Notes: generated by a model not told the origin, from the sequence alone. Counted from the stretch's first letter, positions 8,510 to 16,815 are shown. The stretch is DNA of 64,000 nucleotides from CAUYXS01 sp965248495 (GCA_965248495.1 CBDFJL010000003.1:2232001-2296000), one strand, 5' to 3'. Program-made: numbers and translations.

Positions 8510-8545
8510 GCCGGGACGCCGAGAGCGGATTCTCGGCGACCCGGC
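8510..8545. terminator. Bidirectional two-part hairpin between convergent transporter genes
   Basis: An outer GCCGGG/CCCGGC stem and an inner GCCGAGA/TCTCGGC stem (separated by an AC/GA mismatch) enclose a 6-nt loop. It lies 38 bp after livK and 68 bp after the livM stop on the other strand. There is no long T run, but position and stability fit a shared terminator. Confidence 0.6.
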
Positions 8546-8613
8546 GCATGTTATTCGACGTGGGCACATCGCCACGGATCAAGAGAGTTTGACCATCGTA
8601 GCATTCGCCACAC

Positions 8614-9612
8614 CTAGCCAGGAGCGTCTGGAGGGACCCCGCGTCGGGCGACATGGCGCTGCTCACCCAGGATGCCGCTGGGGCGCAGCAGGATCACCGC
8701 CACGATGAGCGCTCCTATCATGAAGAGCCGGAAGCTGGGATCGGAAAGTATGCCGGGCAGGGACTGCGTGCCAGTCCAGATTCCCCACACCACGAACGCT
8801 CCCAGGATTGCCCCCTTGTTGTTAGCGGAGCCGCCCACCATCAGCATGGCCCAGATCACGAAGGTAGCGAGCAGCGGGTCGAAGGTTAGCGGGGAGAGAA
8901 AGCGGATGTGGTGGGCATAAAGCGCGCCGCCGATACCCATGATCATCGCGCCCATGATGAACGCCTGGAGCTTGAACTTGAGTACATCCTTACCGCTGGC
9001 TTCGGCGGCCGTCTCGTCCTCGCGAATGGCCCTCAGCACCCGTCCCCAGGGAGAGTTGACCGCCTGCTGCACCGCCAGGTACAGCGCCGCCAGCGTGACG
9101 ATCACTACCGCTAGATACAGGTAGTTGTAGATGTCCGGCGCTATCCAGTCGCCCAGAAACTTTGGGATTCTGTACAGCCCCTTGGAGCCGTTGGCCAGCC
9201 ACTTTTCGTTCAGGAATAAGAGGCGTACCGTCTCGGCGATTCCCAGCATGGCTATCGCCAGATAATCGTCGCGCAGCCGCAGAGTAACGTAGCCAATGAC
9301 CAGTGCAATCACTCCGCAGCACAATGCTGCCGCCACCAGTCCAAAGACGAACCAGACGTCGATGCCCCAGTCCAGATAGCTCAGACTGGACCAGTTGCCG
9401 CCGAACTTGAAGTCCTCGAACAGCGTCGGGTCCGGCGACGAGGTGGTCAACAGCGCCGATGCGTAGGCGCCCAACGCAAAAAATCCGGCGATTCCGATGT
9501 TGAATAGCCCGGTGAACCCCCAATGAACGTTCAGCCCCAGGGAGAAGACGGAATAGATGCCCGCCATGATGGCAAAGCCCACCAGGTAATCGAGGATGCC
9601 GATTACTTCCAA
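8614..9612 (-). CDS. livM: Branched-chain amino-acid-type ABC permease LivM
   Basis: Second permease subunit of the transporter; 332 residues, polytopic. It shows the LivM pattern: GLNVHWGFTGLFNIGIAGFFALGAYASA near the N-terminus and the cytoplasmic loop NSPWGRVLRAIREDETAAEASG, which contacts the ATPases. It ends one base before livH begins (stop at 8614, gap of 1 bp to 9614 on the coding strand), so the two are co-translated. The Gly/Ala-rich C-terminal helices match family length. Confidence 0.92.
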   Translation of the reverse strand: MEVIGILDYLVGFAIMAGIYSVFSLGLNVHWGFTGLFNIGIAGFFALGAYASALLTTSSPDPTLFEDFKFGGNWSSLSYLDWGIDVWFVFGLVAAALCCGVIALVIGYVTLRLRDDYLAIAMLGIAETVRLLFLNEKWLANGSKGLYRIPKFLGDWIAPDIYNYLYLAVVIVTLAALYLAVQQAVNSPWGRVLRAIREDETAAEASGKDVLKFKLQAFIMGAMIMGIGGALYAHHIRFLSPLTFDPLLATFVIWAMLMVGGSANNKGAILGAFVVWGIWTGTQSLPGILSDPSFRLFMIGALIVAVILLRPSGILGEQRHVARRGVPPDAPG

Positions 9613-9613
9613 C

Positions 9614-10639
9614 TCAGCGCCGTGCTCCTCCTAAAATTCCACGCGGCCGCACCAGCAGCACCATGATCATCAGCGCGAAGGCTGCCGCGGGTTTGTAGCT
9701 GGGGTTGATCCATTGAGTCGAAACTTCAGACGTTACTCCGATGACGAAGGCACCCACCAGCGCGCCGTATGGGCTTCCGGTGCCTCCCAGGATTACGGCG
9801 GCGAACAGAGGGATGAGGAACTTCCAGCCCATTATGGGCAGCATGTTCGCCTGAAATACGGCCAGCAGGATGCCAGCGGTGGCGGCCAACGCCGCGCCCA
9901 TTCCCCAAGTCCACCATATGACGCGCTGGGTACCGATGCCGCTGACCAAGGCTAGGTCGGGATTGTCCGCTGTGGCGCGCATGGCCTTGCCCATTTTGCT
10001 GCGGCTCAGCACCAGATACAACGCCACCACGAGGATGACGGCCACGATGGCGATGAAGATAGCGTCCGGCGGTATCCGCACGTCCATGGGTAGGTGAAAC
10101 ACCTGCCGGGTCTCCCTCGGCAAGCGCTGGACATCTCCTCCCCAAATCAGCTGCACCAACCCGCGCAGCGCGATGGCTACTCCCAGCGAGGCCATTGAAA
10201 CCACTACGGCGTTCGTGCCCCGGTTCCGCAGCCGACGGTACACTACCACGTCCAGAGCGATCGCCGCCGCGGCGATGACCGCCGCCGCTATCGGCAAGGC
10301 AATGAGCAGAGGGTAGCCGAATGTGAATGGCCCCAGACCCTCGCCCTCCACTCCAATCTTCGGAAGCAGGCTGCCGATAATGAACAGCGCGGCGTACGCT
10401 CCCAAGGTCATATAGTCGCCGTGAGCGATGTTGGCGAAATTGAGGATGCCGTAGATCAGGGTCAAGCCGATAGCGCCTAGGGCGATGATGGCCCCGAGGA
10501 AAATGCCGTTGACCACCAGCCCCATCTTGACGAAAGGCAGGAAGCCAATGGCCAGCGCCGCCAACACTATGACGGCAGTGGTGTGCGCTGGCGTCCAGGC
10601 CGAGCCGATTTGTCGGGCGGTATCGCGCAGGGTAGTCAT
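9614..10639 (-). CDS. livH: Branched-chain amino-acid-type ABC permease LivH
   Basis: First permease subunit; 341 residues with about eight to nine membrane helices. Diagnostic segments are GLTLIYGILNFANIAHGDYMTLGAY near residue 60 and the EAA-like loop SRSKMGKAMRATADNPDLA, which couples to the nucleotide-binding subunits. It sits in the order livG-livF-livH-livM on the minus strand with 27 bp to livF, consistent with one operon. Confidence 0.92.
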   Translation of the reverse strand: MTTLRDTARQIGSAWTPAHTTAVIVLAALAIGFLPFVKMGLVVNGIFLGAIIALGAIGLTLIYGILNFANIAHGDYMTLGAYAALFIIGSLLPKIGVEGEGLGPFTFGYPLLIALPIAAAVIAAAAIALDVVVYRRLRNRGTNAVVVSMASLGVAIALRGLVQLIWGGDVQRLPRETRQVFHLPMDVRIPPDAIFIAIVAVILVVALYLVLSRSKMGKAMRATADNPDLALVSGIGTQRVIWWTWGMGAALAATAGILLAVFQANMLPIMGWKFLIPLFAAVILGGTGSPYGALVGAFVIGVTSEVSTQWINPSYKPAAAFALMIMVLLVRPRGILGGARR

Positions 10640-10666
10640 CTCTGGCTTTCTGAGCGCACGTCTTGA

Positions 10667-11371
10667 TTAGCCTCCTAGGTACAGACTGGCTACTTGCGGG
10701 TTGTCCAGCAGGTCAGGGCCGGTGTCGTCCAGCCGGTTTTCCCCCGCAACCAGAACGTAGCCTCGGTGCGACATTCGCAGCGCTTCGCGGGCGTTTTGCT
10801 CTACCAGCAGCACGGCTACGCCGCTTCGATTAATGTCCCTGATGCGCTCGAAGACCAGGCCCATCATCTCTGGAGAGAGCCCGGCGGAGGGTTCGTCCAG
10901 CAGTATCAGCGCAGGGTCCAGCATCAGCGCGCGGGCGAGGGCCAGCATCTGGCGCTGGCCACCCGACAGGCTTCCCGCCTTGCGGCCCGGCCGCATGGCA
11001 AGGTCTGGGAAGATTTCGAACATCTCGTCGATGCGTCCCCGGTAGTCGTCGCGACGGATGAAAGCGCCCATATCCAGGTTCTCCCGGATGCTCAGTGAAG
11101 GAAAGACGTTGCCGGTTTGGGGGACATAGGACAAGCCAGTGCGCACCGCCTGATCCGGTTGAATCCCAGATATGTCCTCGCCCCGGAACATGATGCTGCC
11201 CGATCGCATCCGAATCAGACCTACAATGGCCTTCATCAAGGTGGATTTCCCGCAGCCGTTGGGGCCGATGATCGTGACGACCTCGCCCATGCCCACGGTA
11301 ATAGACACACCGTGCAGTATCTCGGTCTCTCCATACCCGGCCACGACACCGGAGGCATCAAGCAGCGTCAC
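10667..11371 (-). CDS. livF: ABC transporter ATPase LivF
   Basis: The 234-residue nucleotide-binding subunit has Walker A GPNGCGKST, signature LSGGQRQMLALARAL, Walker B LILLDEPSAGLSP and a switch His in VLLVEQNAREAL. Length and the missing long insertion place it in LivF rather than LivG. Its first codons overlap the end of livG by 14 bp, which implies coupled translation. Confidence 0.94.
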   Translation of the reverse strand: MTLLDASGVVAGYGETEILHGVSITVGMGEVVTIIGPNGCGKSTLMKAIVGLIRMRSGSIMFRGEDISGIQPDQAVRTGLSYVPQTGNVFPSLSIRENLDMGAFIRRDDYRGRIDEMFEIFPDLAMRPGRKAGSLSGGQRQMLALARALMLDPALILLDEPSAGLSPEMMGLVFERIRDINRSGVAVLLVEQNAREALRMSHRGYVLVAGENRLDDTGPDLLDNPQVASLYLGG

Positions 11372-12146
11372 CGGCTGAGCCTCCTAGATATGCTTCCAGC
11401 ACCTGCGGGTTTTGCCGCACCTGTCGCGGCGTTCCTTCCGCAATTACGGCACCGTTGGCCATGACGATAATCGGCTCGCACATGGTCATGACGAATCTCA
11501 TGTCGTGCTCAATGATTACGAACGTGATGTCCCGCTCGACGCTGGCCAGAAGTATGTTCTGCGAGATGCTTTGAAGCAGCGTACGGTTGACTCCGGCGGC
11601 GGGTTCGTCCAATAGCACCATCTTGGGCTTGGCCATGAGGACGCGCGCTAGCTCCAGCAGCTTCTTCTGGCCGCCGGACAGATTCCCGGCGTACTCGTCG
11701 GCCAGGTGAGATAGGGTGAGCAGCTCCAAGACTTCCATCGCCTGTACCTCGATCTGGCGCTCCTCACGGGCCACTTTCCGGGGCATCAACCAAGATGCCC
11801 AGATGTGTTCGCCCGTCTGTGGAGCGGGTACCAGGATAAGGTTTTCCAGCACCGTCATGCGCTTCATCTCCCTAGGGATCTGGAAGGTGCGCACAAGGCC
11901 CAGACCGAAAGTCTGGTGCATTCCCATCTTGTCGATGCGCCGGCCGTCGAAGATGACTTGCCCGCTGGTCGGAGACATCGCGCCGGAAACCAGGTTGAAC
12001 AAAGTCGTCTTGCCCGCCCCATTAGGGCCGATTATCCCCGTGATCGCGCCCCGCTTGATCCGCAGGGAGCAATGGTCAACGGCCCGCACTCCGCCGAAGT
12101 CCTTCACCAAGTCGTGAACCTCAAGGATAGGCGCTGTGTTCGCCAA
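11358..12146 (-). CDS. livG: ABC transporter ATPase LivG
   Basis: This is the first gene of the minus-strand operon. Walker A is GPNGAGKTTLFN, the signature LSGGQKKLLELARVL, Walker B MVLLDEPAAGVN, and the switch region IIEHDMRFVM. The frame is open further upstream, but homology begins at LANTAPILEVHDLVKDFGG. A TTG at 12146 preceded by GGAGG at 4-nt spacing is therefore the preferred start, giving 262 residues. Confidence 0.92.
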   Translation of the reverse strand: MANTAPILEVHDLVKDFGGVRAVDHCSLRIKRGAITGIIGPNGAGKTTLFNLVSGAMSPTSGQVIFDGRRIDKMGMHQTFGLGLVRTFQIPREMKRMTVLENLILVPAPQTGEHIWASWLMPRKVAREERQIEVQAMEVLELLTLSHLADEYAGNLSGGQKKLLELARVLMAKPKMVLLDEPAAGVNRTLLQSISQNILLASVERDITFVIIEHDMRFVMTMCEPIIVMANGAVIAEGTPRQVRQNPQVLEAYLGGSAGDAA

Positions 12147-12207
12147 ACTGCCTCCATGCGATGGGCGGCCGGTACGGAAGTGCCGCCGGTTTCTGACATT
12201 TCCTTCT

Positions 12208-12678
12208 TTAGATCTCTGGTAGCTGAGAGGTGCCAAGGCCTCTGCCACGATCCTTGAGCCGACGTGTCTGCAACAATCGTGACCAGTTGGCGCTTGCAAC
12301 TCTCTGCTGTGCCGCTCCAGCGTCAGTGCTTCTACGGTAGATAATAATGGAATCGAGCGGCCAACGCATCCATAATTTTGGGGCAGACCCTGGAGCGCCA
12401 GGTCGTCTCAGCCGAACCCACTCCCGTAGTGGTTCGGGGGGATCGGCACCGCCAACCGAATGAGGTGAACACCGCCGCGGCGTCCTCCAGCGCAGGGGGT
12501 CCTTGAGCTTGTGCGGGCGCAGCTGCACGTCGAACCCGACGGGAAAGGCGGGCGTGCCTCGCTTCGTCTCCGCGATGCGTTCGGCGTAGCAGCGGTCGCA
12601 GCCCGGCGAGACCTTGGTGCAGCCCGTCACTGGGTTCCAGGTCGCATCCGTCCACGCGATGGCGCTGTGGTCAGCCAT
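12208..12678 (-). pseudogene. Phage Gp37/Gp68-like (DUF5131) protein, 3'-truncated
   Basis: From ATG 12678 the protein reads MADHSAIAWTDATWNPVTGC then TKVSPGCDRCYAE, the invariant N-terminus of the phage DUF5131 family with its Cys cluster, and continues to LKDPLRWRTPRR at about 12475. After that the sequence no longer resembles the family and runs into the region upstream of livG. Full-length members are about 230-260 residues, so roughly two thirds is missing. It marks the right edge of the transporter insertion. Its start overlaps the stop of the preceding small gene by 8 bp. Confidence 0.7.
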
Positions 12679-12829
12679 GCGGCACCACCGTGCGAGGCTT
12701 CCTGCCGTCGCAGTCGTCGTCATGCCGCGCGGGCGCCCGGTCGTGCGCCTCCACCTGCATACACTCCATGCAGGTGCACCAAGGCCCGTCGCGGAACTCG
12801 AAGAATGCCAGCCCTTCCAACCTCGTCAT
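12671..12829 (-). CDS. Small Cys-rich phage-type protein
   Basis: A 52-residue product with WCTCMECMQVEAHDR near the middle. Three cysteines in seven residues suggest a metal-binding knuckle. Its ATG overlaps the stop of the upstream zinc-ribbon gene (ATGA), and its end overlaps the start of the DUF5131 gene, so the three are read as a translationally coupled run. Function unknown. Confidence 0.5.
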   Translation of the reverse strand: MTRLEGLAFFEFRDGPWCTCMECMQVEAHDRAPARHDDDCDGRKPRTVVPHG

Positions 12830-13209
12830 TCCCGCGCCTCCACGGTGTCGCCGGCCCAGCCGCAGTGGATGCAGCGGGCCTCGCGGTACAGTGGGTTGCG
12901 GTCGTCCAGGCGCAGGTCGATGTAGCCCCCACAGCGCGGGCATGCGTCGTGGCTCAGGAGGCCTGCGACGTGGGGTGGGATGTGGGGCTCGATACGCTCC
13001 CAGCGTTCCGGCACCTGCGGAGCCACGTTGCCGACGATGCGCTCCACGGTGGTGCCGCAGGCGATGCATGAGCCGCGGACGTGGCGCGTTAGGGAGCCCT
13101 GGCGGTTGGGGTGCCATGCCTCGCATGGGTCCGCGATGGGCCGGTCGGCATGGCACCGTATGCAGTAGCCGCGGTAGCCCGCCTCGGCGATGTCTCTGGT
13201 GAAGCTCAT
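12826..13209 (-). CDS. Double zinc-ribbon phage-type protein (DUF5679-like)
   Basis: The 127-residue protein starts at ATG 13209 behind GAAAGGAG. The N-terminal ribbon shows GYCIRCHADRPIADP and a matching SCIACG; the C-terminal ribbon shows CPRCGGYIDLRLDD and ARCIHCGWAG, so four CxxC knuckles in all. The first part resembles the DUF5679 proteins that phages and actinobacteria carry. It is coupled by 4-bp overlaps to both neighbours. A nucleic-acid or protein-bridging role is likely but unproven. Confidence 0.6.
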   Translation of the reverse strand: MSFTRDIAEAGYRGYCIRCHADRPIADPCEAWHPNRQGSLTRHVRGSCIACGTTVERIVGNVAPQVPERWERIEPHIPPHVAGLLSHDACPRCGGYIDLRLDDRNPLYREARCIHCGWAGDTVEARE

Positions 13210-13424
13210 GCCCTCGCTCCTTTCATCTGCTCTGCTTTCCAGGCGTGCCGACAGACAGCACACGTCTCGTCGTTCCACTGCCAGGGGAATCGCTCGGGCA
13301 GGCACCGCCACGGCTCCGCTGTGCGGCCACAGAACGTTCGCCCGCTGACGCCCATCTCTATGTGCGCCTTCGTCGTAATGCGCATACCAGATAGCGATTG
13401 TGGTGGCCCTGTTCGAAGTGTCAT
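13206..13424 (-). CDS. Small CxxC protein of the phage-type cluster
   Basis: About 72 residues from ATG 13424 (a second ATG at 13385 is possible). The centre reads VSGRTFCGRTAEPWRC and the end WNDETCAVCRHAWKAEQ, a pattern of small phage zinc-binding proteins. The stop overlaps the next start by 4 bp. Neither candidate start has a good ribosome site, so the 5' end is uncertain. Confidence 0.5.
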   Translation of the reverse strand: MTLRTGPPQSLSGMRITTKAHIEMGVSGRTFCGRTAEPWRCLPERFPWQWNDETCAVCRHAWKAEQMKGARA

Positions 13425-13559
13425 GACAGGATGTTGTAGTCGGAGCAGAGCTTGCAGATGAGGCGTCCGTCGTCGGCGTAGGCGTGGAAGGCCGCATGGC
13501 GCTCTCCGCATGGCGGTATTCGGTCAACAGGGGACGAATCATCGTTATTTAACGTGCGG

Positions 13560-14558
13560 TTATCGTCGTGCTCGGAAGTGGGACTCCTCCTCACCGTGAG
13601 GCTCGGCCGTGGTCACGGGGGAGCGTCCGGTGAGGACGTGGGCGACGGCCTCGGCGGGGAGGCCCTTGCCGGAGGCGGGGCTGGAGCTCTCGACCATGAA
13701 GAGCGGGGCTGGCCCGTCGATGGCGGGGCGGACGATGCCGGTAAGCAGGAGCGCGATGGTGTGGCAGCGGTCCGCCTGGGTGGCGAAGGGGAAGTCGCCC
13801 AGCAGCTCGTCCAGGAGGGCCAGCGCTGCGCCGGTACCACCGGGCGTGGGTCCCAGCGTTCCGAGGCGCGGGTCGAGGTTGAGAAAGAGGCCGGTGTCAT
13901 CGTCGTAGCCCGGCGTGGAGAGGACCCTGCCATCAGCGGTGAGGACGGGGGTGTTGACGAAGCCGCCGAAGGACGGAAAGGGGAGCGTCTCCAGGGCGAG
14001 GATGTCCTGCAGGACGCGTTCGTCCGGCTTGCAGACGGACTCCTCGCCGTGCTTGTCGTGGCGGACCCAGCGGCGCAGGCGCGCCAGGTGGCCGCCGAGG
14101 GCGGACTGCGTGAGGAGGCGGACGAAGGGCCTGCGTTCGTCCTCGGGCCACACGATCTGGCTCAGGAGGCCGCCCTGGAGCACGAACCGAACGGGGCCCT
14201 GGTGGTTGTCGAGCCGTAGGGCCTCGATGCACTCGTCGCTGAGGTCGTCGAGCTCGCGGCCGGTGATGATGATGTCGGGCTTGTCCGACCTGCGCCCGGA
14301 GGTAGGAGCGCTGGCCTGGGCGTCGGCTGCGCGCCGCGCAGCCTGGAGCGCCGCACGCAGCAGCGCCGATGACCGCTCGGCCGAGATCCCGATCGCCTCC
14401 GCCAGGTCAGCGGCCGCGGCCTTGACGAACCGCCGGTCCGACCAGTTGCCACGGTGTTCCCACAGCGGCTCGTCTCCCTCGTCGTAGGCCACCAGGGTGC
14501 CCCGAGCTGCGCCGTTCGCCGAGAAGTCGCTGGTGGGACGGATCACGATCTCGCTCAC
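13560..14558 (-). CDS. Phage/plasmid-type replication ATPase, probably C-terminally truncated
   Basis: Starting at GTG 14558 (overlapping the prim-pol stop as GTGA) the protein is about 332 residues. The N-terminal half matches the linker region found after prim-pol domains in integrative elements. Near the end, LLLTGIVRPAIDGPAPLF is followed by VESSSPASGKGLPAEAV, a Walker-A-like P-loop of the helicase/DUF927-type ATPases. The frame stops about 40 residues after the P-loop, whereas such ATPases need another 200 or more residues (Walker B, sensors). It is therefore likely cut short or frameshifted and probably inactive. Confidence 0.6.
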   Translation of the reverse strand: MSEIVIRPTSDFSANGAARGTLVAYDEGDEPLWEHRGNWSDRRFVKAAAADLAEAIGISAERSSALLRAALQAARRAADAQASAPTSGRRSDKPDIIITGRELDDLSDECIEALRLDNHQGPVRFVLQGGLLSQIVWPEDERRPFVRLLTQSALGGHLARLRRWVRHDKHGEESVCKPDERVLQDILALETLPFPSFGGFVNTPVLTADGRVLSTPGYDDDTGLFLNLDPRLGTLGPTPGGTGAALALLDELLGDFPFATQADRCHTIALLLTGIVRPAIDGPAPLFMVESSSPASGKGLPAEAVAHVLTGRSPVTTAEPHGEEESHFRARR

Positions 14559-15499
14559 GCCCGGACCTCCCATGCGGCCTGGGGGCGGATCCGGATGCCG
14601 AGGCGTCGAGCCAGGGAGCGCAGGCCGCCCTTGCCGCAGCCCGGCACCCAGCAGCCCCACGCGCCGGTGTCGAGGTTCAGCCAGAAGGAGGGGTGCCTAT
14701 CCTCGTGGAACGGGCACCGCCCGTCTGCCCACTGGCCGGCCTTGCGCGGTTTGAGGTATGTGCCGCGGCGGTCGAGCTCCGCGAGCACCGCCCGCAGCAG
14801 AAGAGGGGCCTCCGAGGCACTGAGGTGGCCCGAGGCCCGCCCGAAGGCCCCCGAGGCCCCTCCGCGCGGCGGCAGGTAGACCTCCCAGCCCAACGCGCGG
14901 GCGTAGTAGTCGGCAAGGGCCTCCGCGTTGCCCCGGCTCGTCATCCGTGGCCCAGGACCCGGTGGCGGCGCCACGTAGCAGGGCCTATAGCCCCGGGGCT
15001 TGCCCTCGGGCACCGTCGGCCAGCTGCGCAGCGCGTGGCCGTATCCCTTCAGCTCCACAACGGCTGCGGGTGCGCGCCCTTCAGCGCGAGCCTGCAGGAG
15101 GTCGAGTCGTCCACCGCGGAAGATCGCCAGTTGCCCGTCGAGCCGGTCCTCGGCCGCGACGAACAGGTGCCACTTCCCCGGCGCGGTGCCCCCCTCGGCA
15201 TACAGCGTGCTCACGGGCCAGCCCGGCCACGCCTCGGGCCCGGCGTCCACGTCGATCCCCAGGACGTAGCCCCCATGCGCCAGCGCGGTCCCGCACAGAA
15301 TCGCCAGACCGCCGCTGTAGCCGGCCGCGAGGCACTCCTCGGGCGAAGGCGGCGCATCAGCCAGGTCGCGGAAGCTCGTGCCCGGCAGCGCCTTGCCGCC
15401 GCCCCAGCAGGGGAGCGTCCGCAGCCCGACGGCGAGCAGCGCCTCAATGTGGCGCTGAAGGGCATCCGCCTCCCGTAGACCCTCGCCGCGCTCACGCAT
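14555..15499 (-). CDS. Bifunctional DNA primase/polymerase with CHC2-like zinc finger
   Basis: The 314-residue protein has an N-terminal prim-pol domain: GLAILCGTALAHGGYVLGID and DVDAG supply the acidic active-site pair, with KWHLFV the later His/Lys region. The C-terminal part (about 255-300) is a CHC2-type zinc finger, CPFHEDRHPSFWLN followed by WGCWVPGCGKGG, as in DnaG-type primases. This combination is typical of replication modules in integrative elements and satellites. The next gene starts within its stop codon, so the pair forms a replication unit. Confidence 0.75.
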   Translation of the reverse strand: MRERGEGLREADALQRHIEALLAVGLRTLPCWGGGKALPGTSFRDLADAPPSPEECLAAGYSGGLAILCGTALAHGGYVLGIDVDAGPEAWPGWPVSTLYAEGGTAPGKWHLFVAAEDRLDGQLAIFRGGRLDLLQARAEGRAPAAVVELKGYGHALRSWPTVPEGKPRGYRPCYVAPPPGPGPRMTSRGNAEALADYYARALGWEVYLPPRGGASGAFGRASGHLSASEAPLLLRAVLAELDRRGTYLKPRKAGQWADGRCPFHEDRHPSFWLNLDTGAWGCWVPGCGKGGLRSLARRLGIRIRPQAAWEVRA

Positions 15500-15565
15500 C
15501 GAAGGCGTCGGCCTCCTGCATGGTGGCGATAGCCGCAGCGATGTCGGGCTGTTGGGCTCCGTTGG

Positions 15566-16327
15566 TCATCGCGCTGGTTCCGTGATCGCTATTGCCTCGT
15601 GGAGCACCTCAGCAGCCACGCTCCAGACTTCGTCCCCGGTGGCGGCCCTGGCGGCGTTCCCGGCGGCCCAGGTGGCGGCCCAGGCGGCGGCCCTGGCGGC
15701 CCTGGCGGCGTCCCCGGCGGCCCTGGCGGCGTTCCCGGCGGCCCTGACGGCGTCCCCGGCGGCCCTGGCGGCGTCCCCGGCGGCCCTGGCGGCGTCCCCG
15801 GCGGCCCTGGCGGCATCCCCGGCGGCCCTGGCGGCGTTCCAGGCGGCCCCGGCGGCGTCCATGGCGTCCCCGGCGGCGGCCCAGGCGGCGTCCCCGCTGG
15901 CGTCCCCGGCGGCGGCCCAGGCGGCGTCCCTCAAACTCGTAAGCGAAGCGTCCTGCGCCAGGGCCTCTAGCGTCTCCGCTTCCTTCTTCAAGCCAGCAGT
16001 TCGTAACGCGAGAGGGGCGATGCGAGTCACCGCCACGCGGGCGAAGTGCTCTGCCCGCTTGACTTCAACCGCTCGCGTCGCGGTTGTTCCAACCAGGGGG
16101 ATGATGAGCGGCTTGAGGTACTTGTCCCGCGTTGCGTCGTCGGGCATCGCGTCGTTGAGCCCGCGGGCGTACGCTGCCAGCACTGGACTCGTACACGCTG
16201 GCGCATCGCTGTGGGCCTCACCGGCGTACCACGCCACCACCTCCATGACGCACAGGCCGTTGGAACGGTCAGGGTGACTACCGTGACCTATGTGCAGGAC
16301 ATTGAGGTCGATTCCTTGCGTTGCCAC
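15566..16327 (-). CDS. Protein with an N-terminal globular domain and a long Ala-rich 7-residue repeat
   Basis: The 253-residue product has an ordered first part (residues about 1-130, including VMEVVAWYAGEAHSDAP) and a C-terminal half made of DAARAAG-type heptads. These are encoded by a 21-bp tandem repeat (about 15700-15850). Similar Ala-rich repeat proteins occur in phages and mobile regions; the function is not known to me. The repeat should form a helix and the number of units could vary by slippage. Confidence 0.65.
   Translation of the reverse strand: MATQGIDLNVLHIGHGSHPDRSNGLCVMEVVAWYAGEAHSDAPACTSPVLAAYARGLNDAMPDDATRDKYLKPLIIPLVGTTATRAVEVKRAEHFARVAVTRIAPLALRTAGLKKEAETLEALAQDASLTSLRDAAWAAAGDASGDAAWAAAGDAMDAAGAAWNAARAAGDAARAAGDAARAAGDAARAAGDAVRAAGNAARAAGDAARAARAAAWAATWAAGNAARAATGDEVWSVAAEVLHEAIAITEPAR
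15700..15850. repeat. 21-bp tandem repeat array inside the Ala-rich gene
   Basis: About seven imperfect copies of a GC-rich 21-mer (core GGCGGCCCTGGCGGCGTCCC) are in phase with the coding frame, giving heptad repeats on the minus strand. No unique spacers separate the units, so it is not a CRISPR array. Confidence 0.8.
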
Positions 16328-16329
16328 TC

Positions 16330-16566
16330 CTAGCCTCCCCCCGGTCGATTAGTCACGTGCGCGCTCCCTGCCGCCATCTCGCGGGCGGCTGAGTCGGTGT
16401 AGCCTGCGGCAGCCTTGACCTTGCCGGCTTCCTGGTTGAGGACCGCCAGCAACTCCGCGCTGAGCTCCGCGATCATGAGTACCTTCTGCTGCGCGTCGCT
16501 CCCCAGCGCCCGCGCGTCCATCAGGGCCTCACAGGCGTCGTCGCCATCATTCCTTGCTCGGTTCAT
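16330..16566 (-). CDS. Small hypothetical protein
   Basis: A 78-residue product (MNRARNDGDDACEALMDARA..., largely helical). The ATG at 16566 follows a good GGAGGAAGG site, and the 3-bp spacing to the Ala-rich gene suggests co-transcription. It overlaps the end of the upstream HTH fragment by 20 bp. Family not recognised. Confidence 0.5.
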   Translation of the reverse strand: MNRARNDGDDACEALMDARALGSDAQQKVLMIAELSAELLAVLNQEAGKVKAAAGYTDSAAREMAAGSAHVTNRPGGG

Positions 16567-16801
16567 GTCCTTCCTCCGCTTTGTTGTCGCCGCCCTCCTT
16601 CGGTTGCGCCACGGAGAACAGCGTTTCCTGGGGCAGGCTGAGGTGTAGTTGCGCCCGCCGCTTGAACAATGGGGAGATCGACCTTCGGCCAGACCGAAGG
16701 TCGTCGATGTAACTAGGCGTGAGGCCGAGCCTCTGCGACAGCTGGTCTAGGTGGTAGTGAACGAAGATGTAGAGGTCGGCTGGCTTGAGATCACCAGCAG
16801 T
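16547..16801 (-). pseudogene. HTH regulator lacking a usable start codon
   Basis: The frame reads DLYIFVHYHLDQLSQRLGL then TPSYIDDLRSGRRSISPLFK, a helix-turn-helix of the XRE kind. No ATG, GTG or TTG lies upstream of the HTH before the in-frame TGA at 16802-16804. Either it has lost its 5' end or it starts unusually. It faces away from the HTH gene at 16918, a layout typical of repressor/anti-repressor pairs in temperate elements. Confidence 0.4.
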
Positions 16802-16815
16802 TCACCTGGGGCATG

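Larger units (their letters stand above)
7120..12475. other. Inserted ABC-transporter segment within island 1
   Basis: A complete livK/livM/livH/livF/livG set lies between two sets of broken phage-type genes: a SIMPL scar and truncated methyltransferase on the left, and a Gp37/DUF5131 gene cut at about 12475 on the right. The transporter genes are intact and differ in style from the flanking phage genes. I see no terminal inverted repeats or transposase at the edges, so the mechanism of insertion is unclear. Edges are approximate. Confidence 0.5.

Noticed and set aside
15700..15850. Possible CRISPR array (regular repeats)
   Set aside because: Units are contiguous 21-mers without unique spacers and lie within a coding frame. 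No cas genes in the window.
15599..15970. Plus-strand open frame encoding a collagen-like Gly-Gly-Pro/Gly-Val-Pro repeat
   Set aside because: It is the antisense reading of the 21-bp tandem repeat of the minus-strand Ala-rich gene; no ribosome site, and the repeat is in phase with the minus-strand frame, which also has a normal globular N-terminus.
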